Below, piece after piece: positions 25,673 through 34,201 of a stretch of DNA of 64,000 bases. Position numbers and translations under genes: made by a program. The notes under the pieces are model-generated. The model was not told where the DNA came from. It made no database searches and saw only the letters and a program-made list of their open reading frames with translations. This DNA is from Desulfatitalea alkaliphila. Lineage in GTDB: Bacteria; Desulfobacterota; Desulfobacteria; Desulfobacterales; Desulfosarcinaceae. Every line of letters starts with the position of its first letter. Position 1 is the first letter of the stretch. Where the stretch lies: assembly GCF_022968795.1 (NCBI RefSeq), contig NZ_JALJRB010000016.1:47265-111264 (forward strand). Reading direction: 5' to 3'.

Positions 25673-26968
25673 TCATTGTCCGGTCCGGCCGGCTTGGCGA
25701 TTCAGCATGGCCATCAGAACCATGGCCAGCAGGCCGAAAAGCACGAAAACCGAGAACCCCTGCGGGTATCCCGCCGGGCCGCTGATCTTGACGAACAACC
25801 CCATGGCCAGAGGGATGACGAACCCGCCGAAGGCGCCCAGGCCGCCCACGATGCCGGCCGCGCCGCCCACCGCCGCCGGGGTGTACTTGGGCACCAGTTT
25901 GAAAACCGCCGCATTGGCGAACCCCATTCCCAGGGCCAGCGACATGGCGCCGGCGATGGCGATGGAGCGAAGGGGGCCGGCCAGCAGCACCAGCAGGGCC
26001 CCGAGGGCCACGACGGCGAAGGCGGCCATGGTCACCCGTTCGCCGCCCCATCGGTCGGCGGCGAACCCTCCCACCACCCGCAACAAGCTGGTGGAGAGGG
26101 AGTAGAGGGCGGTCAAGCCGCCGGCGGCCACCATGCCCATGCCGAAATGTTCGGCCCAGTAAGTGGGGAACCACACTGTCAGGGCGATGAAGCCGCCGAA
26201 GGAGATGAAATAGAGCAGCGTCAGCACCCAGGTGCGGTAATCGCCGGCCGCCTTGCGCAGCGATTGCCGTGCGGTTCCCGTGGGCATCAGCTCCTGGCCG
26301 CAGGCGTGCAGCAACGCGTCCGGATCGATCTCGATGCCCATTTCGCGGTACTGAAAGTAAGGCGCATCCCGCATAAAGGCAAACAACAATATCATCAGCA
26401 GCACGATGGCGGCGAACCAGAGCACATAGGCCAAGGAAAAACCGAGCCGGATCACCAGAAACGGGAGCAGCAGGGCGAACAGGCCGGGGGCCAGGTTGCC
26501 CAGGCCCGCGTAGACGGCCAGCGCCGATCCCTGCCGTTTTTGCGGATACCAGTAAGAAACGCTGGGCACGCCCACGGAGAAGGTGGCGATGCCGCTGCCG
26601 CACAACACGCCGAAGAATAGAAAAAGGGGGTAGTGGGCGGGCGACGGTTGCGGATAAAGGTGGAACATCAGGGTGATGCCGGCGATGCCGGCCGCCGCCA
26701 AACCCAGCAGCAAAAGTACGGGTTTCTTGCCGCCCACGCGGTCCACCACGGCGCCGAAGGGAATGCGCAGCAGGGAGCCGCTCAAGGCCGGACTGGCGGC
26801 CAGCAATCCCATCAGCAGGGGGCTCAAGGCCAGACCCTCCTTGAGTTGGGAGACGATGGGGCCGAAGGCCGAAACGCCGGCAAAGCCCCCGAAAAAGGCC
26901 AGGCTGCTCCACACCAGGGCGGCGCCGCGGGTTGACCGGGCCTGACACACATTTACCATGTCGTTCAT
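25673..26968 (-). CDS. narK: nitrate/nitrite transporter, MFS (NarK type)
   Basis: A 431-residue protein with about twelve membrane spans and typical NarK-family blocks: RIPFGAVVDRVGGKKP after the second span, the nitrate-signature-like GIATFSVGVPSVSYWYPQKR and GLGNLAPGLFALL, and in the second half ANAAVFKLVPKYTPAAVGGA followed by AGIVGGLGAFGGFVIPL. Such carriers bring in nitrate by proton symport and/or export nitrite. The start at 26968 has AGGAG six bases upstream. It follows narI by 43 bases. Confidence 0.9.
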   Translation of the reverse strand: MNDMVNVCQARSTRGAALVWSSLAFFGGFAGVSAFGPIVSQLKEGLALSPLLMGLLAASPALSGSLLRIPFGAVVDRVGGKKPVLLLLGLAAAGIAGITLMFHLYPQPSPAHYPLFLFFGVLCGSGIATFSVGVPSVSYWYPQKRQGSALAVYAGLGNLAPGLFALLLPFLVIRLGFSLAYVLWFAAIVLLMILLFAFMRDAPYFQYREMGIEIDPDALLHACGQELMPTGTARQSLRKAAGDYRTWVLTLLYFISFGGFIALTVWFPTYWAEHFGMGMVAAGGLTALYSLSTSLLRVVGGFAADRWGGERVTMAAFAVVALGALLVLLAGPLRSIAIAGAMSLALGMGFANAAVFKLVPKYTPAAVGGAAGIVGGLGAFGGFVIPLAMGLFVKISGPAGYPQGFSVFVLFGLLAMVLMAMLNRQAGRTGQ

Positions 26969-27011
26969 GGCGACACTCCTATGGGCTTGGTTCTGTGACC
27001 CGGCGCCTCGA

Positions 27012-27713
27012 TCAGATCCGGCGTGCGTCCGGCGTTGCCCGCGCCGGCGCAACATGACGCCGGAAGAGCACCCGGCGCCGGAACAGGTAGAAAACCGGCG
27101 CGCTCCAGATGTGCACCAGGCGGCTGAAGGGCGAGAAGGCCAGCAGGGCCCAGGCGGCGGTCACGTGCAGTTGGAAGCTGATGGGCACGCCCTGCATGAG
27201 GGCGGCATCGGGGGTGAAGGTGACGATGCCCCGGATCCAGGGGGCCACGGTGTACAGTACGTTGTGGTCGCCGAACAGCACATTGAAAAGCCCGGTGGTG
27301 ATGACGAACAAAAGCCCGAAGACGGTGATCGTGTCGTTGATGGTGCTGACCGCCCGCACCCGTGGGTGGGTCAAACGGCGCCACAGCAGCAGCACAATGC
27401 CGACAAAGGCGGCGATGCCCACGGCCAGGCCGCTCCAGTGGGCGATGGCCAGGTGGGCCTGGTCGTCGATGCCCACCAGGTCAAAGTACCGCTGGGGAAC
27501 CAACATGCCGCCGGCGTGACCGAAGAAGGTGAGGATGATGCCCCAGTGAAAGATCACCGAGCCGGCGAAGAGGGATCGCTTCTCCAGAAACTCGCTGGAG
27601 CGGGCGTTCCAGTGGTAGCGGTCGGTGATGTAGCGATAGCTGTGTCCCAGCACGAAGGTGGCCAGGCACATATAGGGAAACACGGTGAACGCGAGAATGT
27701 GGGCCAGGTCCAT
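27012..27713 (-). CDS. narI: respiratory nitrate reductase gamma subunit (cytochrome b)
   Basis: A 233-residue membrane protein with five spans, beginning MDLAHILAFTVFPYMCLATF. Conserved His residues in LGHSYRYITDRYHW, GSVIFHWGIILTFFGHAGG and in the C-terminal LHVTAAWALLAFSPFSRLVH are the expected ligands for the two b hemes. It takes electrons from quinol and passes them to NarH. The frame is open 90 codons upstream inside narJ, but that part is Arg/Pro-rich nonsense; the ATG at 27713 has AGGAGG upstream. It lies ten bases after narJ. Confidence 0.93.
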   Translation of the reverse strand: MDLAHILAFTVFPYMCLATFVLGHSYRYITDRYHWNARSSEFLEKRSLFAGSVIFHWGIILTFFGHAGGMLVPQRYFDLVGIDDQAHLAIAHWSGLAVGIAAFVGIVLLLWRRLTHPRVRAVSTINDTITVFGLLFVITTGLFNVLFGDHNVLYTVAPWIRGIVTFTPDAALMQGVPISFQLHVTAAWALLAFSPFSRLVHIWSAPVFYLFRRRVLFRRHVAPARATPDARRI

Positions 27714-27723
27714 GGTAGCCTCC

Positions 27724-28236
27724 TTATTGGGTGGCGCGGGCCAGTGACCGGAGCAACGCGGCGTATGCCGGCGCCGTTTGCGCAAGCGGCCCGGCGATCT
27801 GTTCCAGGCTTGCCAGGCACTCCTTGATTTCGCCGTCTGTACCGGCTTGCGGGCATAGCGACAAGAATTCCAACACCAACGGCAGGTAGTCGGGCAGATC
27901 CCCCGTGGTGCGCTCCCAGCCGGCCTGTTCGTATTGCCGCTGCAGCCGCGCCAGGGCGGCGGCCCGCTTTTCGTTGTCGCCATATCGGTGCCAGGTCAGG
28001 TTCAGGGGGGTGGATGGGTCCAGGTCGAAGGCGCTGGTGTACTCGGTTTGCAGGGACAGCAGGGAATTGTTCGTTAAATGGTTGAGGAACCCGTCGATGC
28101 TCTTCCGCAGGTCATCATGCGCCAGGCGGGCGGCGGCTTGACGCATATGGGGCACCTCGGCCAGCAGTTCATCGTCCGGGTAGTGCAACAGGGCGGATAC
28201 CAAACTCAAGGCTTCGGCAGGCAAGGCAGTGGTCAT
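27724..28236 (-). CDS. narJ: nitrate reductase molybdenum cofactor assembly chaperone
   Basis: A 170-residue all-helical protein of the NarJ/TorD type. It starts MTTALPAEALSLVSALLHYP; the family motif is around LQTEYTSAFDLDPSTPLNLTW followed by HRYGDNEKRAAAL. The chaperone holds NarG during insertion of the molybdenum cofactor and is not part of the final enzyme. The start at 28236 has AAAGGAGG at good spacing. It lies between narH and narI as in most nar operons. Confidence 0.92.
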   Translation of the reverse strand: MTTALPAEALSLVSALLHYPDDELLAEVPHMRQAAARLAHDDLRKSIDGFLNHLTNNSLLSLQTEYTSAFDLDPSTPLNLTWHRYGDNEKRAAALARLQRQYEQAGWERTTGDLPDYLPLVLEFLSLCPQAGTDGEIKECLASLEQIAGPLAQTAPAYAALLRSLARATQ

Positions 28237-28255
28237 GGGGGGCCTCCTTTCCGGG

Positions 28256-29686
28256 CTACATGGCGTCGCCGAAGCCGCAGGTGCCCTGGCGCTTGTATAT
28301 ACCGGCGTCTCCCGCCGGCGCAGTGGGCAGCACAAATCGGTCGTCCAGGCGCGCCAGGGCCAGCAGATGGTAGATCCGGTCGGCCGTGGGCAGGTCGAGG
28401 CCGACCTTGTCCAGCACTTGGGTGTCCGCGGTTTGTCCCAACCGCAGGGAGCGCATGTATTGCCGCACAGCCATCAGCCGGGAGAGGGCCAGGCGCACGG
28501 GCACTTCATCGCCGGCGGTGAGTAAATTGGCCAGGTAGGTGATGGGGATGCGCATGCGGTCGACCTGGTCCACCTGATCCTGCGCGTCGGTCGTGTCGGC
28601 CTGGACGCTGACCGGGCTCAGGGGCGGCACGTACCACACCATGGGCAGGGTGCGGAATTCCGGGTGCAAGGGCAGGGCCAGGCGCCACCGGCAGATCAGG
28701 GCGTGGACCGGCGAGCGTCGGGCGGCGGCCAGCACATTGTCGGCCAGACCCTGGGCCTTGGCGGCGCGCCGCACTTCGGGATCTTCGGGGTCCAGTAGCA
28801 TCTCCATTTGCGCCGGGTAAACTGCTTGGTCGGTTGGGGCCGCGGCGGCCTGGGCAATGCGTTCCGCATCGTAGAGCAGCACGCCCACATAGCGGATGCG
28901 GCCCACGCAGCTGTGGGCGCACAGGGTGGTCTGTCCGGCTTCGGTGCGCGGATAGCAGAAAAGGCACTTTTCGGCCCGGCCGGTGTGCCAGTTGAAGTAG
29001 ACCTTCTTGTACGGGCAGCCGGAGACGCAGTAGCGCCAGCCCCGGCAGCGCTCCTGGTCCACCAGCACGATGCCGTCCTCTTCGCGTTTGTAGAGGGCGC
29101 CGGAGGGGCAGGAGGCCACGCAGGCCGGGTTGAGGCAGTGTTCGCACAACCGCGGCAGCCAGAACATGAACACGTTGCGGAACTGCAGGTAGGTGGCGAC
29201 TTCCAGGTTTTTGAAGTTGACGTCGCCGCCGCCGGTGGTGGCCAGACCGGCCAGGTCGTCCTCCCAGTTGGGGCCCCATTGCAGATCCAGGGGTTCGCCG
29301 GTGAGCTGGGAGCGGGGCCGGATGGCGGGCTGGTGTTGGCGCGCCGGGCTTTCGATCAGCTTGGCGTAGTCGTAGTCCCACGGCTCGTAGTACTGGTCGA
29401 TGGTGGGCAGGTCGGGGTTGTGGAAGATGTTCAGGGTTTTGTGCACCCGGCCGCCGGCCGCCAGTTGCAGACCCTTTTCACCAAGGGTCCAGCCGCCCCG
29501 GTGAATCTGCTGGTTCTCCCACTTGCGCGGATAACCGATGCCGGGTTTGCACTCCACATTGTTGAACCACATGTACTCGGCGCCTTTGCGGTTGGTCCAG
29601 ACGTTGTTGCACGGCAGGCTGCAGGTGTGGCAGCCGATGCATTTGTCCAGATTCAACACCATGGCGTATTGGGCTTTAATCTTCAT
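28256..29686 (-). CDS. narH: respiratory nitrate reductase beta subunit (Fe-S protein)
   Basis: A 476-residue four-cluster ferredoxin-like subunit. Cys groups: CIGCHTCSLPC; CEHCLNPACVASCPSG; CRGWRYCVSGCPYKK (Trp in place of one Cys, the mark of the [3Fe-4S] cluster of NarH); and CLFC followed by CAHSCVGRIRYVG. It carries electrons from NarI to NarG on the membrane's cytoplasmic face. Its start overlaps the end of narG by 11 bases. Length is slightly below the E. coli subunit (512). Confidence 0.95.
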   Translation of the reverse strand: MKIKAQYAMVLNLDKCIGCHTCSLPCNNVWTNRKGAEYMWFNNVECKPGIGYPRKWENQQIHRGGWTLGEKGLQLAAGGRVHKTLNIFHNPDLPTIDQYYEPWDYDYAKLIESPARQHQPAIRPRSQLTGEPLDLQWGPNWEDDLAGLATTGGGDVNFKNLEVATYLQFRNVFMFWLPRLCEHCLNPACVASCPSGALYKREEDGIVLVDQERCRGWRYCVSGCPYKKVYFNWHTGRAEKCLFCYPRTEAGQTTLCAHSCVGRIRYVGVLLYDAERIAQAAAAPTDQAVYPAQMEMLLDPEDPEVRRAAKAQGLADNVLAAARRSPVHALICRWRLALPLHPEFRTLPMVWYVPPLSPVSVQADTTDAQDQVDQVDRMRIPITYLANLLTAGDEVPVRLALSRLMAVRQYMRSLRLGQTADTQVLDKVGLDLPTADRIYHLLALARLDDRFVLPTAPAGDAGIYKRQGTCGFGDAM

Positions 29687-32600
29687 ACCACTGCACCTCC
29701 CCGGCCTTGCGGACCACGATCATCTCGTCGCGCTGGGCGCCGATGGGTCCGTAGTAGTTGAATCCGTAGCTGAACTGGGCATAGCCGCCGATCATGTGGG
29801 TGGGTTTGACCATCACCCGGGTGACGCTGTTGTGGGTGCCGCCGCGTTTGCCGGAGCGCTTGGACCCCGGCGTGCTGATCAGCCGCTCCTGGGCGTGGTA
29901 CATGAAGGCCTTGCCCGGCGGGATGCGCGGGCTGACCACGGCCTTGGCCATCACAACGCCGTTGAGATTGAAGCACTCCAGCCAGTCGTTGTCCTGGATG
30001 TCGATGGTGCGGGCGTCCGCGTCGTTGATCCAGATGGCCTCGCCGCCGCGGAACAGGGTCAGCATGGGCAGGGTGTCGGAGTAGGTGCTGTGGATCGACC
30101 ACTTGGAGTGGGGGGTGAGGTAGTTGAGCACCAGCTCCTTGCCCGGTTCGCGCGCCATCCGGGTGGATGCCAGGGCCTGGAGGTCCAGCGGCGGCCGGTA
30201 GAGGGGCAGCTGCTCGCCGAAATCGCGCATCCAGGGGTGGTCCTGGTAGAACTGGGCGCGGCCGGTTAGGGTCCGGAAGGGCACTTTTTCTTCGATATTG
30301 ATCACGAAGGGCGAATAGCGGCGCTCTTCCGACTCGATGCCGCTCCAGACCGGGGAGGTGATGATTTTGCGCGGCTGGGCGGTCAGGTCGTCGAAACGGA
30401 AGCGCTCGCCGCGGCGGGCTTCACTCAAATGGCGCAGGGCGAGGCCGGTGCGCTTCTCAAGGGCGGCCCAGGACTTGTACGCCGTTTCGCCATTGGTCTC
30501 CGGCGCCAGCATCAGAATGGTCTCGGCCACCTGTTTGCCGGTCTCAAGAGATGGCCTTCCCTGTGAAATGCCCGGTTCCGCCACGGTGCCCAGCAGTTTT
30601 TGCAGCGCCTCGGTCTCTTCTTTGGCCGGCCACATGATGCCTTTGGAACCGACCCCCACGTCGGCGGCCAGCGGCCCCAGCGCGGTCATCATCTTGTAGG
30701 TGTTGGGAAAGTCGCGGGTGACCACCGTCATGGCGGGCATGGTGCGGCCGGGTACGGGATCGCACTGGCCCTTGCGCCAATCCAGCACTTCGGACTGGGC
30801 GATTTCACCGGGGCTGTCGTGCAGCAGCGGCGTTGCCACCAGATCTTTCATACTCCCCAGGTGTTCGACGGCCAGGGCGGAGAACTTCTCGGCGATGGTC
30901 TTGAACTGCTCCCAGTTGGTGCGGGTCTCCCAGGGCGGGTCGATGGCCGGGTTGAAGGGGTGGATGAACGGGTGCATGTCGGTGGTGTTCAGATCGTGCA
31001 TTTCGTACCAGCCGGCCGCCGGCAGGGCGATGTCGGCGTACATGGCGCTGGTGGACATGCGCAGTTCCAGGGTCACCAGCAGATCCAGTTTGCCCTCGGG
31101 GGCCGGCTCGCGCCACTCGATCTCCTGCGGACGCAGCGCGCCGTCGGTGTTGAATACCGCATGATCGGTGCCCAGCAGATGTTTGAGAAAATATTCGTGG
31201 CCCTTGGCGCTGGCCCCCAGCAGGTTGGCGCGCCAGAGAAACAGCAAACGGGGGAAGTTGGCCGGGTGGTCGGGGTCTTCCGCCGCGAAACGCAGCTCGC
31301 CTTTTTTGAGTTCTGCCACGGCGTGGGCGATGATCTGTTCATCGCTTGCGGCGCCTTGGGCCACGGCCTCCCGAACCAATTCGAGGGGGTTGTGGTTGAA
31401 CTGGGGATAGGAGGGCAGCCAGCCCAGGCGGGCGGCGATGACGTTGTAATCGGCCAGATGGGTGGCCGGGGGCGATTCGGCCAGGGGGGAGCGCAGCGCT
31501 TCGGGCTTCAAGGTGTCATAGCGCCACTGGTCGCTGGCGAAGTAGTAAAAAGAGGTACCGTTCTGCTGGCGGGGCGGTCGGCGCCAGTCCAGGCCGAAGG
31601 CCACCTGGGACCAGGCCGCCTGGGGTCGTACTTTCTCCTGGCCCACATAGTGGGCCCAGCCGCCGCCGTTGACCCCCTGGCAGCCGCACAGGGTGGTCAG
31701 GTTGATGATGGCGCGGTAGATCATGTCGCTGTGAAACCAGTGATTGGTGCCGGCGCCCAGGAAAATTATGGATTTTCCGCGGGTCTGCTCGGCATTGGCG
31801 GCGAACTCCCGTGCCACCCGGATGGCATCGGCCCGGGGCACGCCGGTGATCGCCTCTTGCCAGGCGGGGGTGTAGGGACGGGGGTCGTTGTAATCGGCCG
31901 GGTCATCGGCGGCGGCTTCAGGTGCGCCTGGATGCCGGACCCCCAGATGGGCGGCCATCAGATCGAACACCGTGGTCACCTGCAATGCGCCGGTGGGGGT
32001 GTTGATGGAGAGGATCGGTACCCGGCCTTGGCGGATGCCGGCCCCGTCGACGGCAAACAGGGTGAAGGACGCGTCGGCCCAGCCGTCGGCCGTTTCGGCC
32101 AGGCTCAGCAGCGGGTCGATGCGTCGACCGTTTTCTTCCAGCTTGAGATTCCAGCGCCCCTCCTCGCTCCAGCGGAACCCGATGCTGCCGTTGGGCACTT
32201 GCAAAGACCGGTCCCGGGCGTCGCACACCACCGTTTTCCATGCGGCGTTCGGGGTCTCCAGGCCAAGGTCCGCGGCCCGCAGGAAGCGGCCCGGCACATG
32301 GCTGTCCGCGCTGGGCGTCAGCACCACCAGGAAGGGCAGGTCGGTGTACTGCCGGGCGTACTCCATGAAATAGGGCACCTGGCGCTCGATATAGAACTCC
32401 TTGACGATCACGTGGGTCATGGCCATGGCCAGGGCCGCGTCGGTGCCCGCCTTGGCCGGCAGCCAGGTGTCGGCGAACTTGACGTACTCGGCGTAGTCGG
32501 GCGCCACGGCCGCCACCCGGGCGCCCCGGTAACGGGCCTCGGTGTAGAAATGGGCGTCGGGGGTGCGGGTCATGGGCAGGTTGGTGCCCCAGACGATGAA

Positions 32601-33371
32601 GTAGGCGGATTCGTACCAGTCGGCGCTTTCGGGCACGTCGGTCTGCTCGCCCCAGATCTGGGGCGAGGCCGGCGGCAGGTCGCAGTACCAGTCATAGAAG
32701 CTGAGCATGGCGCCGCCGATCAGGGAGAGAAAGCGGGCACCGGCGGCATAGCACACCATGGACATGGCCGGAATGGGCGTGAAGCCGAAGATGCGGTCCG
32801 GGCCGTGGGTTTTGATGGTGTGCACTAGGGCCGCGGCGATCAGAGCGGCCGCCTGGTCCCAGGAGACGCGCACGAAGCTCCCCTTGCCGCGTGCCTTCTG
32901 AAACCGGCGTCGTTTGGCGTCGTCGCCCACGATGCCCGCCCAGGCGGTGACCGGATCCTCGCCCCTGTCAAGAGCGGTCTGCCACATCTCCATCAGACCG
33001 GCGCGCACCAGGGGGTGTTTGAGCCGCACCGGGCTGTAGGTGTACCACGAGTAGGTGGCCCCGCGGGGGCAGCCCCGCGGCTCGTGGTTGGGGAACCCCT
33101 CGCCGCAGGCCGGATAGTCCGTGGCCTGGGTTTCCCAGACCAGGATGCCGTCTTTCACATAGACATCCCAGGAGCAGGAGCCGGTGCAGTTGACGCCGTG
33201 GGTGGAGCGCACCTTCTTGTCATACTGCCAGCGGCGGCGGTACAAGTCCTCCCACTCGCGTTGGCCGCAGCGGGTTTCGGACCAGCCGTCGGCGCTTTTT
33301 TCCTCCTGGCACCCATGCTGCGATCCGCGCGGTCGAAAGAAACGCAATCGCTGCAACCATCCATTGGTCAT
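29676..33371 (-). CDS. narG: respiratory nitrate reductase alpha subunit
   Basis: A 1231-residue molybdopterin enzyme. The [4Fe-4S] site FS0 with its His ligand is HGVNCTGSCSWDVYVKDG. The molybdenum-ligand Asp lies in DWYCDLPPASPQIWGEQTD, which is nearly identical to the E. coli region. It reduces nitrate to nitrite. There is no twin-arginine signal, so it is the cytoplasmic-facing NarG type. The start at 33371 has GGGAGGTG upstream; a Met 15 codons earlier is less well placed. First gene of narGHJI-narK and of the longer run ending at 22570. It has a probable FNR-type activated promoter at 33447-33488. Confidence 0.96.
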   Translation of the reverse strand: MTNGWLQRLRFFRPRGSQHGCQEEKSADGWSETRCGQREWEDLYRRRWQYDKKVRSTHGVNCTGSCSWDVYVKDGILVWETQATDYPACGEGFPNHEPRGCPRGATYSWYTYSPVRLKHPLVRAGLMEMWQTALDRGEDPVTAWAGIVGDDAKRRRFQKARGKGSFVRVSWDQAAALIAAALVHTIKTHGPDRIFGFTPIPAMSMVCYAAGARFLSLIGGAMLSFYDWYCDLPPASPQIWGEQTDVPESADWYESAYFIVWGTNLPMTRTPDAHFYTEARYRGARVAAVAPDYAEYVKFADTWLPAKAGTDAALAMAMTHVIVKEFYIERQVPYFMEYARQYTDLPFLVVLTPSADSHVPGRFLRAADLGLETPNAAWKTVVCDARDRSLQVPNGSIGFRWSEEGRWNLKLEENGRRIDPLLSLAETADGWADASFTLFAVDGAGIRQGRVPILSINTPTGALQVTTVFDLMAAHLGVRHPGAPEAAADDPADYNDPRPYTPAWQEAITGVPRADAIRVAREFAANAEQTRGKSIIFLGAGTNHWFHSDMIYRAIINLTTLCGCQGVNGGGWAHYVGQEKVRPQAAWSQVAFGLDWRRPPRQQNGTSFYYFASDQWRYDTLKPEALRSPLAESPPATHLADYNVIAARLGWLPSYPQFNHNPLELVREAVAQGAASDEQIIAHAVAELKKGELRFAAEDPDHPANFPRLLFLWRANLLGASAKGHEYFLKHLLGTDHAVFNTDGALRPQEIEWREPAPEGKLDLLVTLELRMSTSAMYADIALPAAGWYEMHDLNTTDMHPFIHPFNPAIDPPWETRTNWEQFKTIAEKFSALAVEHLGSMKDLVATPLLHDSPGEIAQSEVLDWRKGQCDPVPGRTMPAMTVVTRDFPNTYKMMTALGPLAADVGVGSKGIMWPAKEETEALQKLLGTVAEPGISQGRPSLETGKQVAETILMLAPETNGETAYKSWAALEKRTGLALRHLSEARRGERFRFDDLTAQPRKIITSPVWSGIESEERRYSPFVINIEEKVPFRTLTGRAQFYQDHPWMRDFGEQLPLYRPPLDLQALASTRMAREPGKELVLNYLTPHSKWSIHSTYSDTLPMLTLFRGGEAIWINDADARTIDIQDNDWLECFNLNGVVMAKAVVSPRIPPGKAFMYHAQERLISTPGSKRSGKRGGTHNSVTRVMVKPTHMIGGYAQFSYGFNYYGPIGAQRDEMIVVRKAGEVQWYED

Positions 33372-33446
33372 GAGACACCTCCCGGTCAGGCAAAGGGAAA
33401 CGAAAGATTGGTGCACAAAATTGCGAAAAATGCGGGCCTTGGAGAT

Positions 33447-33488
33447 AGGATATGCGCCATTCTAAAACAACGCATTGACTTAAGTCAA
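33447..33488 (-). promoter_or_regulatory. narG promoter with symmetric FNR-type box at about -41.5
   Basis: TTGACTTAAGTCAA at 33475-33488 is a perfect 14-bp palindrome of the FNR/DNR/HcpR layout (TTGAN-N4-NTCAA). On the minus strand, TATCCT (33452-33447) lies exactly where a -10 would be if the palindrome were centred at -41.5, the class II activator position. The start would be near 33440, with a leader of about 70 bases before narG. No good -35 is present, as expected for an activated promoter. The regulator is unknown; the Crp/Fnr protein at 8218-8907 is one candidate, with reservations about its recognition helix. Confidence 0.6.
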
Positions 33489-33661
33489 AAATTAAGCCTT
33501 GCATTCATCGGCACCGCTTGTTAAGCGAATATGCAATTGTAAATGTTTCCGCTGTTCATTCCCTTTCTGCGGAAGCATTGGTGCGGCACCGGAACTGGCT
33601 TCCCCCACCACAGGGGTCCGGCGCCGCCAGGACACGCTGGGACATAACAAATCGAAGAAAG

Positions 33662-34186
33662 ATGCAATCCATTTTGAATCCGAAGTGGACGTTTGCCGTT
33701 TACCTGCTTGCACTCTTGTTGGGATGCCATGCCATGACTGCAGATCAATCTCCGGCAGGGCCGCCGGGTGCCGATGACGCCGGTTCCGGCGAAACGTCGC
33801 CGCCCATCTCGATCCAGGTGGTGCGTTCCCGCCCCGTTCAATTGACGCCTCCCCTGGATTACCCGTCTCGATTGCAACCGGGAGATGAGCTGACCATCCC
33901 GCTGTTCGACGGCGAGGTGTGCCGTGCGACCATCCGGAGGGTGGCCGCCGATGTCCGGTCAAGCGTGACGGTCACCGCCGATGTGCGGCAGCCTTCTCCC
34001 GGGACCCTGGTGGCTGCCACCACCGACGGCCGTTCCCTGATTCAGATTGATCTGCCCGGGGAGGACAGGCGATATCGCATCGTCTTCGATGAAGGGATCG
34101 CCGGGTACCGGCTCGACGAGCTGGCGGTGGAAGTGCTGCCCGGCGGTCCAGCGGATCCACTGATTCCCCCCGCTTCGGATCCATAG
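33662..34186 (+). CDS. lipoprotein resembling the propeptide of the adjacent metalloprotease
   Basis: A 174-residue lipoprotein. The signal is MQSILNPKWTFAVYLLALLL with lipobox Cys22 (LLGC). After a Pro/Ala/Gly linker, residues of about 85-160 align with the N-terminal region of the protease encoded 15 bases downstream: GDELTIPLFD versus GDALTLNLFD, then A-x-x-x-RV, a Thr/Ala strand, VxxT, IDLP versus IDVP, and a closing Y...D...YR. I infer a free-standing copy of the protease prodomain, tethered to a membrane, possibly a cognate inhibitor, folding helper or holder. ATG at 33662 chosen because it gives the signal peptide; a further upstream start would add 48 non-signal residues. The ribosome site is weak (AAGAAAG). 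Confidence 0.7.
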   Translation: MQSILNPKWTFAVYLLALLLGCHAMTADQSPAGPPGADDAGSGETSPPISIQVVRSRPVQLTPPLDYPSRLQPGDELTIPLFDGEVCRATIRRVAADVRSSVTVTADVRQPSPGTLVAATTDGRSLIQIDLPGEDRRYRIVFDEGIAGYRLDELAVEVLPGGPADPLIPPASDP

Positions 34187-34201
34187 GGGGCAAAAGGAGA
34201 G

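Noticed and set aside
30600..32828. 742-codon plus-strand frame opposite narG
   Set aside because: Antisense of narG, Gly/His/Gln-rich, no domain recognisable.
33518..33661. Longer start for the lipoprotein gene
   Set aside because: It would place 48 polar residues before the signal peptide and lipobox.
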